From Rhynochetos jubatus (lineage: Eukaryota > Chordata > Aves > Eurypygiformes > Rhynochetidae): a DNA stretch of 64,000 nucleotides. The notes beneath the pieces are model-generated. The model was given only the letters and a program-made list of their open reading frames with translations, was not told the origin of the DNA and did no database searches. Location: contig CM050652.1 of assembly GCA_027574665.1 (NCBI GenBank), forward strand, positions 10,520,589 through 10,584,588, given 5' to 3'. A program made the position numbers and the translations under genes. This document shows positions 38,349-52,000 of the stretch, piece by piece (position 1 is the stretch's first letter; each line of letters starts with the position of its first letter).

Positions 38349-41300
38349 GAAAGGACGAAGCTCTATGAGCATATAGCAGTATACTGAGACTTCTTTTTCA
38401 AGGTCAATAAAAAAGTTAAATTGAAAAATCAATAAAAAAACTTTAGCAGTGGAGATTTGCTTCTGTTCTGTGGGGCCATTTTAGTAGCTGTAGATGGAAT
38501 TAAAATCTCAGACCAAAAATAACTAATGCTTCATTATGGTTTATTAACCTGACATAAACACAAAGAAAGGCAGACAAGCTTTTCCACAGAAAAAATGTGA
38601 TTTGAAGTAGAGAAGTTTCTAAAAGAAAATTTGCAGCTTTGGGGTGAAAACTTTTGTTCCCATTAACTATAATATCCCTTATGATTTCTAAGTGTGAAAG
38701 CAATGGGACTCTCTGTGCTGAATTATCCTTCTTTTCTCATTAAGTTTGATTTTTAATAATGTTTTTCTCCCCTGTTCTTTTACTGAAGGAATTATTTGGA
38801 GTTTCACATTTCTTGCAGCAAAATATTTATTTGCCTTCGGAATGCAAACCCACCAACACAGCAACGTATACAAGCTTTTCACAAGCACTGGTGAACTGAA
38901 TATTTGACTATGCGGTTCTTGCTGTGCCTCCAGCACCATGTTGGAGGATGATAAGTTTTAAACCTCTCAAACCCACAAACAATCATTTCTTATATTTAAG
39001 ATCTACCTTTGACAATACATTCAGAGGTCTGCAGCACATCCTGAGTTTGGTCTTGCCACACTAAACTGTTTCTAGCATCAACGTCATCTCTTTAGAGCTG
39101 GGTAGGTCTGTAACTGAATTGTAGCCCTATTTCCAGTTTTCCACAGTAATACTAATTATTTTCAGGTACTTTGGGGGCTAGGGGCACAAAGAACAGTTGC
39201 TTATTAAATAAACAAGACACTTCTAAATGAAAAGTGTAACTAATCACTTGCCCATGGTAATGAATATCCAATCAGGTACATTCATCACTTGCTACTTTAC
39301 TGTATTTCCCTTTAAAGTGAAACACAATACTGCTCTTCAGAGACCTAAAGAGGAAGTTTCCATCAGCAGTTCAGTAGAAACTATATACTTATTATGAATA
39401 AATACAGAACACTTCTGAAACTGTTCACAGCTTCAAACACACCTGCAACATAACTCCATTGACTGCAGGGAACTCAGTATACATTACGGATTAATTTGGT
39501 CTTAGAATTTTAAAGCTTGAAGGAAAATCTAAGGGAACCAAGGGAAATCAAGAATATTCAATGAATTCCTGATGCATATGTATTCTTTTATTGAATTGTT
39601 TCCTCCAGGGTTTATTGTGGATGCATAATTTTTTGTTAGAAAAGGGTGTTTAAGATTTTTTTTAAGACAAAGACAGAGCCATACTATGAAGGATTATAAA
39701 ATTATCATATATATTAATCTGCTGTTGAGACAGAGATTTCTGCCAAGTTTATAAGATGGTAAAGTAGTAGTTCTCTCTACACACTGAATTTGAAATATTT
39801 TAGGCTTCAGTGATTATGAGTGCCTCAGCTGTAAGATATTCTGCCATTTACATACATCTCACATGTCTCCTCTCAGGCTTGTATTCTTGAGGGATGTTAT
39901 GAGATAACAACAACTGGTCAACAAGTCCTGCTAGTGGCAGCCAAAGATCTGGTCCTGACAGTTGCCATGACCAACTAATCAATCTCAGATTAAGGTCAGC
40001 CACTTCTTTACCAGCTACACCAAATACAATAACATCACACAGAAAACATCAGAGAAAAATCACCAAACTGTGGTCCTTTCATAAAAGTCCATTACAAAGA
40101 ACTGTTTTGAATGCTGAGTTCCTGTTCTAAATAAATGTTCACTTCTCCTGTACAGACACTTAAATACATAGATATGGAAATAAAACAGCAAAGAAAGCAA
40201 ATATCTGACTCTTAAACCTGGCTTGCTGAATGGATTTAAAAATGCTATTAAATGTGTGTCCTTAAGACAGATCATGATCATCATCCAATACTAAGAATGC
40301 TGCCAGCAGCAGATGTTATTCTGTATAACATTGTTCATCATACCTAAGCTAGTAAAGTAAAGCATCCTGCGAAACATGACTAAGGGCTTGAAACAAAGGA
40401 TTCGAGCCAGAACCAATAGATACGTTCCTCTAGGAAAGACAAGCTGAAAACTGATGCAAATTAAAGATAAATGGTGTACTTGTATTTATGTGAATTTTTA
40501 AATCACTTCTACAGTCTAGTTCAGTTATTTTTCAGTCTACCTTTTCTTTTGTCTAATTTTATTGAGCAGCTATGTTTTTGCCTTAATGCTTATGCTCCTC
40601 AAATGTTGGTACAAGTATTTTATATGATTCACAACCCTAAGATAACAATAAGGGCTTCTACCATGCCAAACTATGTACCTGATTAACATACTTGAATTAA
40701 ACAGGAACTCTTCATGCTGCAGAAATTTAACTAAGTCCATGTAGCATGTGTATTATTCTAACAGACAACTGAACAAAAAGATAAGTGATATAGGAGAGAC
40801 AGTGGATTCTGTGTAAGAGACAGATTTTGATGCCCATCCTGGAGAATCAATATGGGTATGACTTTGCTGACAGAGTCATTTCCATTGCATACAAGAAATA
40901 GAAGGAGTAGAAATGGCCCTCAGTTATATACATAAATATGTAGTATAATAATTACAAAACCATTATACCATGAAACTGTGCATTCCTCTATTAGATCAGT
41001 TACTGAAACTTAAAGTTTTGCCACCTTTGCCTACCCTAATAATTTTCAGTCCTCTCTAGGAAGAACATAAATTCTAATGAAACACTTAGAAAGAACAATG
41101 AATAAATCATTCAGCTAATCCCCCTTGATAATGCATATGAAGAAAAAGTTAATTCTTGATTTCCATTCACACACACAAAAAATTAAATTTTCATTAAAAC
41201 TAAAATACAGATGTGGGGTGTTTTTATTAAAATTGATTGCAAGCAATAAATTTTAAAAGCTTTTAATGCAACATATGCTATGCAAGGTATGAGTAAAACA

Positions 41301-41684
41301 TCCCCATGGGTCTGAGCTGTGATGCTAGTTTACTAGTCATTGTTAGAGATTAAGATTTTATTTTCTCCATTATATAAAAAAAGTGAGAAAGAAAATAAGA
41401 GCACTAACACAACAGCTCAGGCCTCATTACAATGTTCTTTTATCATGAAACATACTGAAAGCCATTGGCAGTTATAAATATCCAGCAATAAGTGTCAAAC
41501 TGGAAAGGGAAAAACCTTTCAAATGATCTAAAGAATACAGTAGAACAGTTCATTTAACTTTTCTTTATTGTATTCATGTTTAATAATAAACATTCTCATT
41601 TGCAGACACCAAATCCCTTCATCAAAAAAAGAATTTAGACACATATTTACACTGAGACATATGAATAAATCAGTATCAGAAACA
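38349..41684. other. Intergenic, nothing recognised
   Basis: AT-rich DNA with short open frames only. No named repeat and no sign of exons. Confidence 0.55.
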
Positions 41685-41770
41685 ATCCTAGAATAAATCC
41701 TAGAATACCACGTTAGAAGGGACCTCAAGGATCATCTGCTCCAACTTTTCTTAGAAAAAGCACAGTCAAA
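41685..41770 (-). mobile_element. Old CR1 LINE 3'-end fragment
   Basis: The landmarks gttagaagggacctcaagga, tcatctgctccaacttttct and gaaaaagcacagtc match, in reverse complement, the 3' end of an older CR1 subfamily. The head atcctagaataaatcctaga corresponds to the terminal repeats. It is clearly more diverged than the 12.2- and 38.2-kb copies. Confidence 0.75.
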
Positions 41771-42084
41771 AAAGAGGCATCAAAGGCCTAGACACCTAAA
41801 AGTGATTTTAACCCACTGAAAGACAGGAATAATTTGCACTACTTTAATTAGCTTTCAAATAGATTTTAACTGTGTCTACATGTGTTTGTTATTCCTGCTT
41901 AGCATGGGGTAAGTAAGCTTGGTGTAGAGTTCCTAATGTATTTCTTCTTCACAGCGCATATGAATTGTCACAAATGTAAATATGATAGAATACTACAATT
42001 AATATTTGAACTTAAATGTCCTAATTGAATGAAATGAGACAAGGAGACCAGAGCATTTGATTCACCATTTCTTATACTCTTTCC

Positions 42085-42176
42085 TTAAGCACCAGCTGCT
42101 GGTAGCATCTTGAGACAGGATAGTGGGCTTGATGGACCTGTTGTCTGACAGAATATGGCAATTCTTATGTTCTTAC
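42085..42176 (+). mobile_element. Ancient CR1-like LINE 3' end
   Basis: Sense-strand landmarks gagacaggatagtgggcttg, gatggacctgttgtctgac, agaatatggcaattcttatg and ttctta match the 3' ends of an old amniote CR1 group, in which the tail repeat is TTCTTATG-like and not ATTCTATG-like. It therefore belongs to a different and older lineage than most CR1 copies in the window. Confidence 0.7.
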
Positions 42177-45100
42177 AGTCTTATAAAATGTTCTGCTTTT
42201 TGCAATCAGCTAAATTTTAAAGTGCAAAAGCAAGAATATGGGCAAGTTAACTGAAGCATAGCTTACAATGGAAGGCAAGAAAAATGTAGATTGCATGTGC
42301 CCTATGGAACTGAAAGGGCTGTGACAGCAATAAAAAAGTAGTACACTGTAACACACCATGAAGTGATGCACAGGAGGCTTCCTGACTCCAGAAAATAGTT
42401 GTGACCTTTGGGATACCCAACTAGAAAAGTGATGTGGGGCAGGCTTGTAATATATTCGTCCTTCTGGATGTGACAGTGCTTTCACCGAGTACAGTTTGAA
42501 TGCTGTGGGATCCATTGTTCCTGGATTTCTTCCTTACATCTTCCCCTTTTACCTATCCAAATGGGCAGGAATGAAATTATTTCTTCCTGCTCACTGTTAT
42601 ATTGAAGTGCCTCCCTTTCCCTTTGTGCTGGCTGCACTTAATGTTGGACCCTATTGCAGCACCTGTGTAGGATGACACCTCTTGGCGTGACACTACTGGG
42701 GAAGTGATATTTCAGGACATGCTATTCAACTTCTTGTGGCAGTATTTTTGGAGACAGAAGGTAAAATCCATCTATAAAGAAATGTACTTTCTTGTCAGTT
42801 TAACATTTCCCACAATAATACATTTTGAATTTACCAAAATATGAGATTAATAAAATCAGGTTATAAAAACACAAGAAATTAAAACCATGAAGAAAAATAA
42901 TAGATGAAAATCTATGTAAAACTCGGTAACTCAATTAAATTAAACAGAACTCCACAAAAAAAAAAAAAAAAAAAAATCAGTTTTACCAGTATCATACAGG
43001 GACTTGAAAGTCTATTCTGAATTTCAGTACATTTGGATACGGGCTATTTGTACATAAAAAGAAAGGCTAATGCTAACGCAAATTTAAGGCTAAACTAAAA
43101 AGGATTCAAGTGCTGAAAAAGCCCTCAAAACCTTCCCTGACCCTGTCGTACCTATGTTTTACCAAAATATTCAGTACTAACTAATTTCAAGATGGGGAAA
43201 AACAACTCTGTCTGCTTTGAACTTAGTTTAACCACCAGGATATTTTCTGTTCTGGAGGTTGTTCCCTAAGCAGAAGCCTATACATGTGCTTAAGCAGCAA
43301 GACATTGTTTTGAACTCTGCTAGAAAACTTAAGCATCTGAAGGAGCAGAGCTCCACTTTCTAGCTAAAGATATGGCAGGTCTGGTAGAAAACCAAGTATA
43401 AAATCTAAGAATTTACAAGACTACACAGAATATAAACATCTCAATTCTACTTCTTATGTAAAGATTCTTATTTCAGGGTAATACAATCAAGATGACAGAG
43501 CTGGCTAATGGCAGAGTTATGAACAAGCTCCAGATTCATGATTTCCACTCCATTAACTCTGTACTGAAACACAACACATCTTCAGAAGAGGAATCATATC
43601 AGGGAGAGTCAGACCTTCCACAGGCAGAACTTTCTGGCACCTTAGCAAAATGCTCCACACCTCACACTTTGAGGAGCAGATCAGCATACAGAAACATAAA
43701 TTGAACATAAAATACATGCCAGCTAATTCTTCCCTACCCATAAAAGTGTACTAATAAATTACTCATATTTGAAATGAGGGTTTAATGAAATGAAGTATAA
43801 AATATAAACAGAGATGTATTCAGATCCCAGTCTGTGGCAAATTGAATCCTTACTGCTTTATTCCATAATGGCCATAAATACACTTTCAAGAATCTTTAGA
43901 AACATAGTTTAAATTATTCCCTTAAGCCTACTCAGCTCTGCCATATGACAAATGTGGGAGGTTGAGTGAGAGTAACTTATATGCCAAGGAGCAGGGGGAA
44001 AAAAAAAAATAATTACATGGGACAGATTTAATAATAGGAAAGAGGTTGTTAACTTACACATTCCTATGGTTTCTTTTCTTTAAGTATGTATAGTGGACCC
44101 ATTTTTACTTCCTTACACCCTAGCCAAACCAGGATTCATCACTGGAATGAGAGAAGCCTACTGGTTATAACTTATATTGTCTTTGATATCTTTTCTGATT
44201 ACTTTAGCTCTCTAAATGACAGTTACAGAATCAACCAAGGCAGTTCACCAATCAGTATTTTTAAGAAGTTTGTCACCTTATTTTCACATCTGGATAAATT
44301 CAATAAATTTAGTGTAAAACATCATTATCTAGGTTAATTTTTCTACCTATATCATGCAAGTTCTGTATTCTATTATCTTAAATTTGCATAGAACAATAAA
44401 ATATTTCCATGGTTAATATAATTTTTTTAAGTGTGCTTGTCTTCATCGAATACTTGTAGTTACAAAATGATTTCCAATTAAAATGAAATGCAGCTTTTCA
44501 TAATCTGACACAGTTCTTCAAGAACAACCTTAATTCTTAAAGAACAGCCAGAATTCTTTAAAACAAGTAGCAAACCATTGACTGAGCAAGTATGCTTGAA
44601 AGTTTATGTTAGCATGGCTAGATTGGTTCCAACACATCTGTCTCAAAACACCACAGCTGCCCATCAGGAAACCTATGGTCTAGGAAAAGATCAGACCTTC
44701 TGAAAACTAATACACCAAGGGTATATATCACATGCAGGTAACAAGCCAGCATGACAGTAGTAAACAACAGGACATCTGAGAGACATTAGACTAGTAAGCT
44801 TAGATTCCAACTTCATTGACTGCTGTCCAACGGGGATAACATACAGACCTTTTCATACCACTGAGCATTAATTAGCTGCTACCAGTTATAAATATTAATA
44901 TAATTGTATGTTTTATTCATTTTTCTAAGTGGCAACTTTAGGATTCTACCCATTTTGCATGGTGATATGTCACATCTAAATGTGCTAAATGAAGAAAACA
45001 GTCAAGGTAAATGGTTTCTGCATTTATCAAGAAGGTAAAAGGAGTCATGTGTGATTGTCAATGAACTCCTAAGTGCTCTCTGTCTTCTGAGAGATAAGAT

Positions 45101-48100
45101 TTCTGCTGTTTAACTGCTCTGCTCTCTTTATGTCCTTTTGTTCATCACATAAATACCGGGTTACCTTTTTGATTCTCAATGCAATTACTCTCCAGTCCTG
45201 ATTTTCCCAATAATGTCTAAATTCTATGTGGTCCTCTTTACTTCAGGGACACAGATTGCATACAGATTGTATGCACCTTTCTTTACTGTGAGACAATCAC
45301 ACAGTGGCCTGTCTTACAGTTTAAAATCAAGAACCAAGCAAATTATACTTTCTCACTCTTCTTCAATATAGCAATTCCTACTTACAAAAATAACATTTAT
45401 GTCTGGCATCTGCTGTGCACTCCTAGGGTTGAATTCTTCTGATCAGCGTCAGGGATGAAAAGGGTAATCATCTCTACTTAGCCTACTTACCAATGGAACC
45501 CTCTGCAGACAACGTTGTCAAAAAGCTTTCTTTGGGTGAGACTGAGTCATCCATTCCAGAGGCTATTCTCTTCAACAATAGTTTAAAAAGTTTCAAGTAA
45601 CAAGCTAATCTTTAAACATATAATTCTTAGAAGCTTAAGATGGGAGAAATGGATTCCATTCAAGTTGTCTGAATGAACATCTCCCTAAAAGAAGATGGCC
45701 CTGGAGAACTGAGATTTAATCTCTGCTTCAGCTGTGCTCATGAGTCACAGGTGCCCTTGAGCAAACCAATCCCTCTTATTTTAGCTCGAATTTTCTGCTG
45801 AAGATAAATCTGTTTGAAGATTTAGGCTTAACTCAGCACAGAAATCTGCAGCTCCCTCTATAGGAGAATTTAACTGCAGAAAAACAAGAAACAGCCAGCA
45901 ATTCAAAATTAACAAAAAAAAAAAAACCAAACCAAAAAACAAAACAAAACAGGAGGGACATGTCTCCACAGGTAGGAAGAAGAGCAATCAGTGATAGGAG
46001 AAGCATATATTTTCTTGCAGAAAAGGCCTGTAGCTGTCAGAATAGACACCTGCTTGTAAGCATCTAGTAAAGGGATATCAAGCTGTAGACAGTTGGCTGT
46101 GGTCCCCAATAAGGTGGGCTGGAAGCAAGATTCAGAAGGGATAAGATCAGGTCAAAAAGGAGAGTAGTTTGGTGTTTTAATACACTAATGGTCTAACCAA
46201 AAGCCAGAAGGAATGAAATTCCTACAATGTATTCCCAAATCAAATAGCAACAAGCAAAGCCAGGAAAGCACTATGATAAGCATCCAGAAATGAAATACAG
46301 GAGGGAATCTGCAGCCAACTACATGTGATCTCAGATGCATTGCTTGGGAAAGAAACTCACTAACAAATTTGAAGCTCTTTTCAGCTAGGTTTAGCTCAAC
46401 ACCTGAGCTGAAAGGAAACCAGTTACAACCAAGATGCTAGATATAGATTTTGTCTATATCTACTTTGTTCTATGATGTTGACCAACAAGGCCATGATCCT
46501 ATTACAATAAGTACTCCTGAACTTGTTAGTAGGATGTTCTCTCTTGCTAAGCTGAAAACACCATCCATGGTTCCAAGATGAACTACACTCCTAAAAGAAA
46601 GGGTAACCAATGCTTTATTTTGGATATGCTTAGATAAGGCAACTAAACAAGACAATGAAGAATGGTAAGAATCACTTTCTTGAAGATTCTCCAAGTTAGA
46701 CACTTTATTATTCTATGATAAGAATGTTATTCGGGATGTCATAACTCAGTGGAAAATCTCTGAGATGTGTTTCCAACAACACACAAAACATTTCCCATGA
46801 CTTAAACTACAGGAAAATACCCCCAGAGAAGATGCTTGTACTTCAGTTAAATAACTAATGGAAAATACAGACTTCAACCTTTAAATCTCATAAACAATAA
46901 ACAAAAGAAGGAGAAATTACTCCAGTAAATCAGTTTTTAAGATTCTGTGTGCTGAAGTAGAGAAATAAAGGTAGGGAGAAGTGTGAGCAACTGCTCATGA
47001 TATCACATTCAGACAACAGTGTAATTCTCCTACTCATACACTGACTAAACTTGCAGAAGTCAACGGCATTACTCACATAATTACTCACCTCCATATGACT
47101 AAGACTATGCAAATCTAACCTAGACAATGAAGAGCAATGGTATAACTCTACTTGTGCTTAACACTTTTTTGGTGAAATTTCATCCCTTTTTCCTGAGGAA
47201 ATCTTGCCCCTTACCAAAACAACCCTATAATCTGATGCCCATCAAAATTTTAAATCCCACAGACAAATTAAGACACCAGGAACACCAACTCAGGCTGGCA
47301 CATTCCTCATGCCATCCCACAGCCTTCTCCCCACATCTCCTCTCAGCCTTCCTGAGCTCTTTGCTGCTACAAAGGGACATGCTTATGCTTACCAGGTCTG
47401 TATATAACTGCAAACACTCAATCCCCAGCCAGGGAGTATTGGTAATGTCAAGGAGTCAAGGAACTGCTGAGTTGAATTCAAGAAAGAGAAAAATATGTTT
47501 GTTACAGACCCAGAACAATTCTCAGCCCCAGTTTTCAATGAAAACAATAACAACCACCCAAATGGTTTCCCATTCTGAGGTATGTGTAGATACAAAAAAA
47601 CCCCACTGCATTCCTGAAGCCTTCAGCATTAAAGGCTATAGCAAAGTGCTCAGGCTCATGTTAGGGTCTATAGAAATAAGACAGATGTTCCAAATATCTT
47701 ATTTATGTAATATTTGATAGGATCAACTGGAAACATGGCAGCATTACTGCACAGAGATGGGTACACTTTTGACATGCACAGTTAAACTCAAAGAATAAGA
47801 AGCAGTTTATGCTGCCTTTGTTTGTTAGGTTCCCTGTGAAGCAAAAATTGGCAAGAAGAATACACATTGCTCTGATCATTTTAACTAAAGCTTTTAATGC
47901 ATCAGTGGATACCTAAAACTAAACATTGTGCTCAGCTGTTCTCCCACTACTCTTCCCCCAAAAAAGCCACAGCATATGGAATGGAGAGAACTTAAGACCT
48001 AACCATAAACCTCTGCCAGCTATAATGCTGATTTCAGCTTTTTTTATGGGTCAGAGCATATACAAAATCCCTTCTGTCAGGTGTTATTGGCAACAGAAAA

Positions 48101-48635
48101 TGTTAGGTTCAATCTGCATGCGAGTGTCTTCAAATGTAAGAGATGGCAGGAGAACTTTCCCAGAGATAAGCTCTTTATTCCTATCTCCTGGCAACTGACA
48201 TAGAATTTCCGTGAATAAATGACTAATCAAATTTGTATACCCAAATTCCTGTTTGGCAAAATATTTTGTAAAGATTAGACATATCTAGATATCATAGAAA
48301 ATGTTGCCATAATCACAAGAAGTTTTGGTTAAAGACATGAGAGGTGCCAGAATCTCAGAATTTATGAGCACATGCTCAGGAGTATCTATCTTCTTCTCTT
48401 TTCCTACGTTCCTCCTAAACTCCACATGTTTCTCATGCCCCTTAAACTCTACTGCATAATACTCATTCCCTAATGCCAGTATCTGTCTTCTTGCCAAACC
48501 AAAAATGCATGTTTCATCCATTCCTTTGGTGTTGCATCCACCAAGCTACTGAGGGCTACCCCACCTTCAGTGTATGAGTATGCAAAAGTCAGCTACTAAT
48601 GTTTGCATATGTATTTTCTACAAGTAAACAGAAGA
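42177..48635. other. Intergenic, no supported gene
   Basis: Long AT-rich stretch. It includes a 21-base A-run (42957-42977) and a small imperfect palindrome near 45252-45270 (gcatacagattgtatgc). The longest open frame in the window, 196 codons at 47127-47717 on the + strand, lies here. It has no recognisable domain and uneven composition, and two other open frames overlap it on the opposite strand, so I do not call it a gene. Confidence 0.5.
42957..42977. repeat. Poly(A) run, 21 bases
   Basis: Uninterrupted A21 with no polyadenylation signal or known retroelement just upstream. Most simply a mononucleotide tract. Confidence 0.9.
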
Positions 48636-49001
48636 GCCTGCAGCCCAGAGAAGACCCTACACTGGGGCAGGGGGGATGTGCCCCACAGGAGGCTGTGACC
48701 CCATGGGAGGCCCGTGCTTGAGCAGGCTCCTGGCAGGATCTGTGGCCACGCAGGGGACCCAGGCTGAAGCAGGCTGCTCCTGAAGGATTGCACCCTGTGG
48801 GAGGGACCCACGCTGGAGCAGTTCATGAAGAACTGCAGCCCGTGGGAAGGAATCGTGATGGCGAAGTGTGTGGAGGACTGTCTCCCATTGGAGGCACCCC
48901 ATGTTTGATAAACTGATTGCAACCCCCACTCCCCATCCCCCTGTGCTGCTGCTGGAGGGGAGGAGGTGGAGAAAATCAGGAGTAGAGTTAAGAGTGAGAA
49001 G
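48636..49001 (+). mobile_element. GC-rich endogenous-retrovirus-derived segment with internal repeats
   Basis: About 365 bases much richer in G+C than the surroundings, built from recurring units such as gtgggagggacccacgctgg, agcagttcatgaagaactgc and agcccgtgggaaggaat. Each unit repeats the theme of an acc-acgctggagcag core, a gaag core and a gtggga core. The right part reads tgataaactgattgcaaccc and ccactccccatccccctgtg, then aggggaggaggtggagaaaa. From memory this is a widespread piece of an avian endogenous retrovirus (LTR or leader region). I see no LTR directly attached. Open frames on the minus strand here (48596-49114 and 48657-49031) reflect the base composition and are not genes. It is an old fossil fragment. 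Confidence 0.65.
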
Positions 49002-52000
49002 AGTGGAGGTGTGGTGTATGAGCCAAAACATACAATGTTTAGGGGATTAGAACTGGTGTTTACATACAAAGATTGCAACAAACCTTCAGTAAATCTTGTT
49101 TGAGAATATTGCATTGAAAAAGTTCATGTGATTATGATCTACATTTAAGAAGTGGCATAAGACCAAATATTCAAAGAAGAAAACACATTATCTAACAGTC
49201 ATCTTGCTGCCTTGATCACTATACCCACGTGACATGTTTACTCCTTTGATAAATTGTTTGTGAACATCAGTACATTCACATGAAATGTAAAGTACCAACA
49301 AAGCATGCAAATAAAAGTTCAAACAGTGCAAGTGAACCTAGTTATATCCAATAATTAATAAAAACCTTAAAACTAAGCACTATCCATAAGCTAGGAAAAT
49401 AAGGAGCCCCACATTTTTGTTAAGATAGCTAGCACTCATAGAATGAATTCACATCCAATTCATCATATAACTACGACCTACAGCCCTGGAGCAAAGTCAA
49501 TGGGAGCTTTTCAAGAATTTAAACTCTACCTGGAATGGTAATGGAATCTACATCATATCAGTTTGGTTGTTTTAAGGCTAAGACAAACATATACTAAGAT
49601 ATCTTGTTGATCTTGCCTTGGAAAAGAGGCAAGATAAAACAAACTCCTGAGTCTTTTGTCCTCTGACTGCGATCCTGACAGAGGAACTCAAGAGGCAGAT
49701 GATAACCAGTGTCATCTTTTTTGATATCGTATTTCCCAGCACTATGTCTATGATCGTTTCTCCAAAACTACTATTTAATCATAATGTGATATGGTTGTAT
49801 ATATAGAAGAGTGGTTGAGAAACAAATACAGACACTGGTTTTTGTTGTTTACAACTTAGCTAACCATTAAGTATTCATTCTAAAGTTTTCCATTCTTTGT
49901 GTCTACCAGAATAAGTTTTGAAGCAAAGTTTCTACAAAAACCATCCCAACCTTTCTGCAGATAAGAAAATATGTTGGTTTTGTTCAGACCAAGAAACATG
50001 TAAATATTTGAGAGTTCAAGTACCTCTACCATCTGGGAAAGAAACAAAACACTTGACAGAGAATTTCCCCTTGCCTCAGAAATGTTTTAACATCCTGTGA
50101 ATATGAGTATCTGAAGATCTTTTCCCATGCCATTTTGCAGAACACTGTATCCACACTGGACATATTCCATCCCAGGAGAGTCAGAAATTCCTCAGACAGT
50201 CAGGAACTGTTCCTCCCCAACACTGCCCCCCAGCCCTGCCAAGGAATAATCTGATAATTACAGCAGGAAGTGAGAGAAAAGAGGTTGCCCAGAGATTACA
50301 ACAGTCCCAAAGGGGCTATGTATCACAATTCATATGCAAAAGGATAGAGAGAAGGTTGCACAGCTAATGTTAATGTCAGTATTTGACTACATAACCATAC
50401 CATTCTGTTAATTGTATGTAATTTCATGTAAATGAGAAATACAAAGAACATCTAGTTTCTCTCTTTTTCAGCTCCTGCTCTTCCTATTATATATTTGTGA
50501 TTGTTTCAGTCTTATTTAGAGGAATGACTCTTCAGCTACTTCTCCTAGGAAACATTGTCATAAACTAAGAAACCTTGTTTTACATAGGGTGGGTTTTTTC
50601 CCTTACTGTGAACATTCATTTTTCTTTCCTTTTTTTCTTTTTGGTCCCTACGAATGCAGACCTGGTTGAATTTTCTGCTTGTTTCCCCTTGCAGAGCTCG
50701 TGAGCCTGAGTAGACAGGGAGCCTCTGTTGGGGTGGGTACACTGTAAAATCAAAACCAATGACCTCTCTATGAGGAAAGCCTTGGGACAATGTTTTATGG
50801 GAGTTTCTGTTTGTGGGAACAAAGCAGGAGAGAACTGCAGCAGTGATCTCTGTATAAAGTCACTGCTTGTGCATCCTTCCAGTGGGGGTGGACCACAGCA
50901 GCCCATTAGCTGCTCGATGTAGTGCAGATTAGAATCTGATAGCCACCAAACACAACAGCTGTCAAGCCTAATGTATCCAGCAAACTGCTGCTAGAAAACA
51001 GACACCTTGCAAGTGGATTACCCGGCTCATCTTACTGCATCTTTGTGGTACTCTGAATAATGATTTAGAGTCTTTCATGCCTGATCATTTTATTAAATTC
51101 TGGGTTTCAAGTTTGACCAGACCTTCCTGTGTTTCACTAGGTCTTATTTATGTTTTCTTCCAAGGCAAAAATGTATTGTAAGGCTGGTTATTTGCAAGGC
51201 AATGTTTAACAAAACAGTATGAGATGTATCTGATTAAAAACCCAGCCAACAATAAAGTGATTATCTTTCAGCACAGTGTGTGGTGCCATATGGTGACTGA
51301 GCAAGTGGGAAGAACTGATGCTTAATATGCAGCTCCAGTGATTTACGGTTACTGACTTCCTGTAGAAAATGACTGCTTCTTTCATAAAAACCTAATTAGT
51401 TTAAAAGTACATGCTTGCAGAGAAAATTTATATTGTTAAAGTTGCCAGTGCAGTATCCAAATGCATTAATGATTTATAAAAAGTTCAAATGGCAGGTGTA
51501 TTTTGAACCACACGTCTTGCTCTGTCCTGCTGACCCTGATCAGAAGAGTAGCTGGAAACAACCATGAGCAGAAGTTTTTACTGGTTCTTTTTATTGTTTA
51601 TTGTATTTATAAACTGTGTATAATTGCACCAAATAACAATACATCCATGAGCAGACTAAGCAACAATTTTTTTATATATATATTTTTTTCTTGTGCCCAT
51701 AATTCTGAAGACTTCGTAAAAAAATCCCTGGTCTATTCTTTTCTAAATTCAAGGGATTCTATTTCCCTACAACAGTAAAAAATACAAGGTAACAACCTGA
51801 AAAACCAAAACAGAACCAAAGCAGAAATCATATCATTATCAAGAATCTTTCATATAAAATGCTTCAATGGCTTCATAGAACCACAGCATGTTTATCCTTT
51901 TAAATTCATCCGTACTCCTTCTCCCTACTGTACTATAAATTGAGTGCTACTGAATTCTGCATTAATTGGTATAATTCTGGAAGTCAAGCACCTTAAGAAC

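Noticed and set aside
45252-45270. Small palindrome gcatacagattgtatgc
   Set aside because: A short imperfect inverted repeat of this size is expected by chance and has no context.
48596-49114. 172- and 124-codon open frames on the minus strand
   Set aside because: They read the GC-rich retrovirus-derived repeat on its antisense strand; the proteins are repetitive Pro/Ser/Leu-rich products of repeat units.
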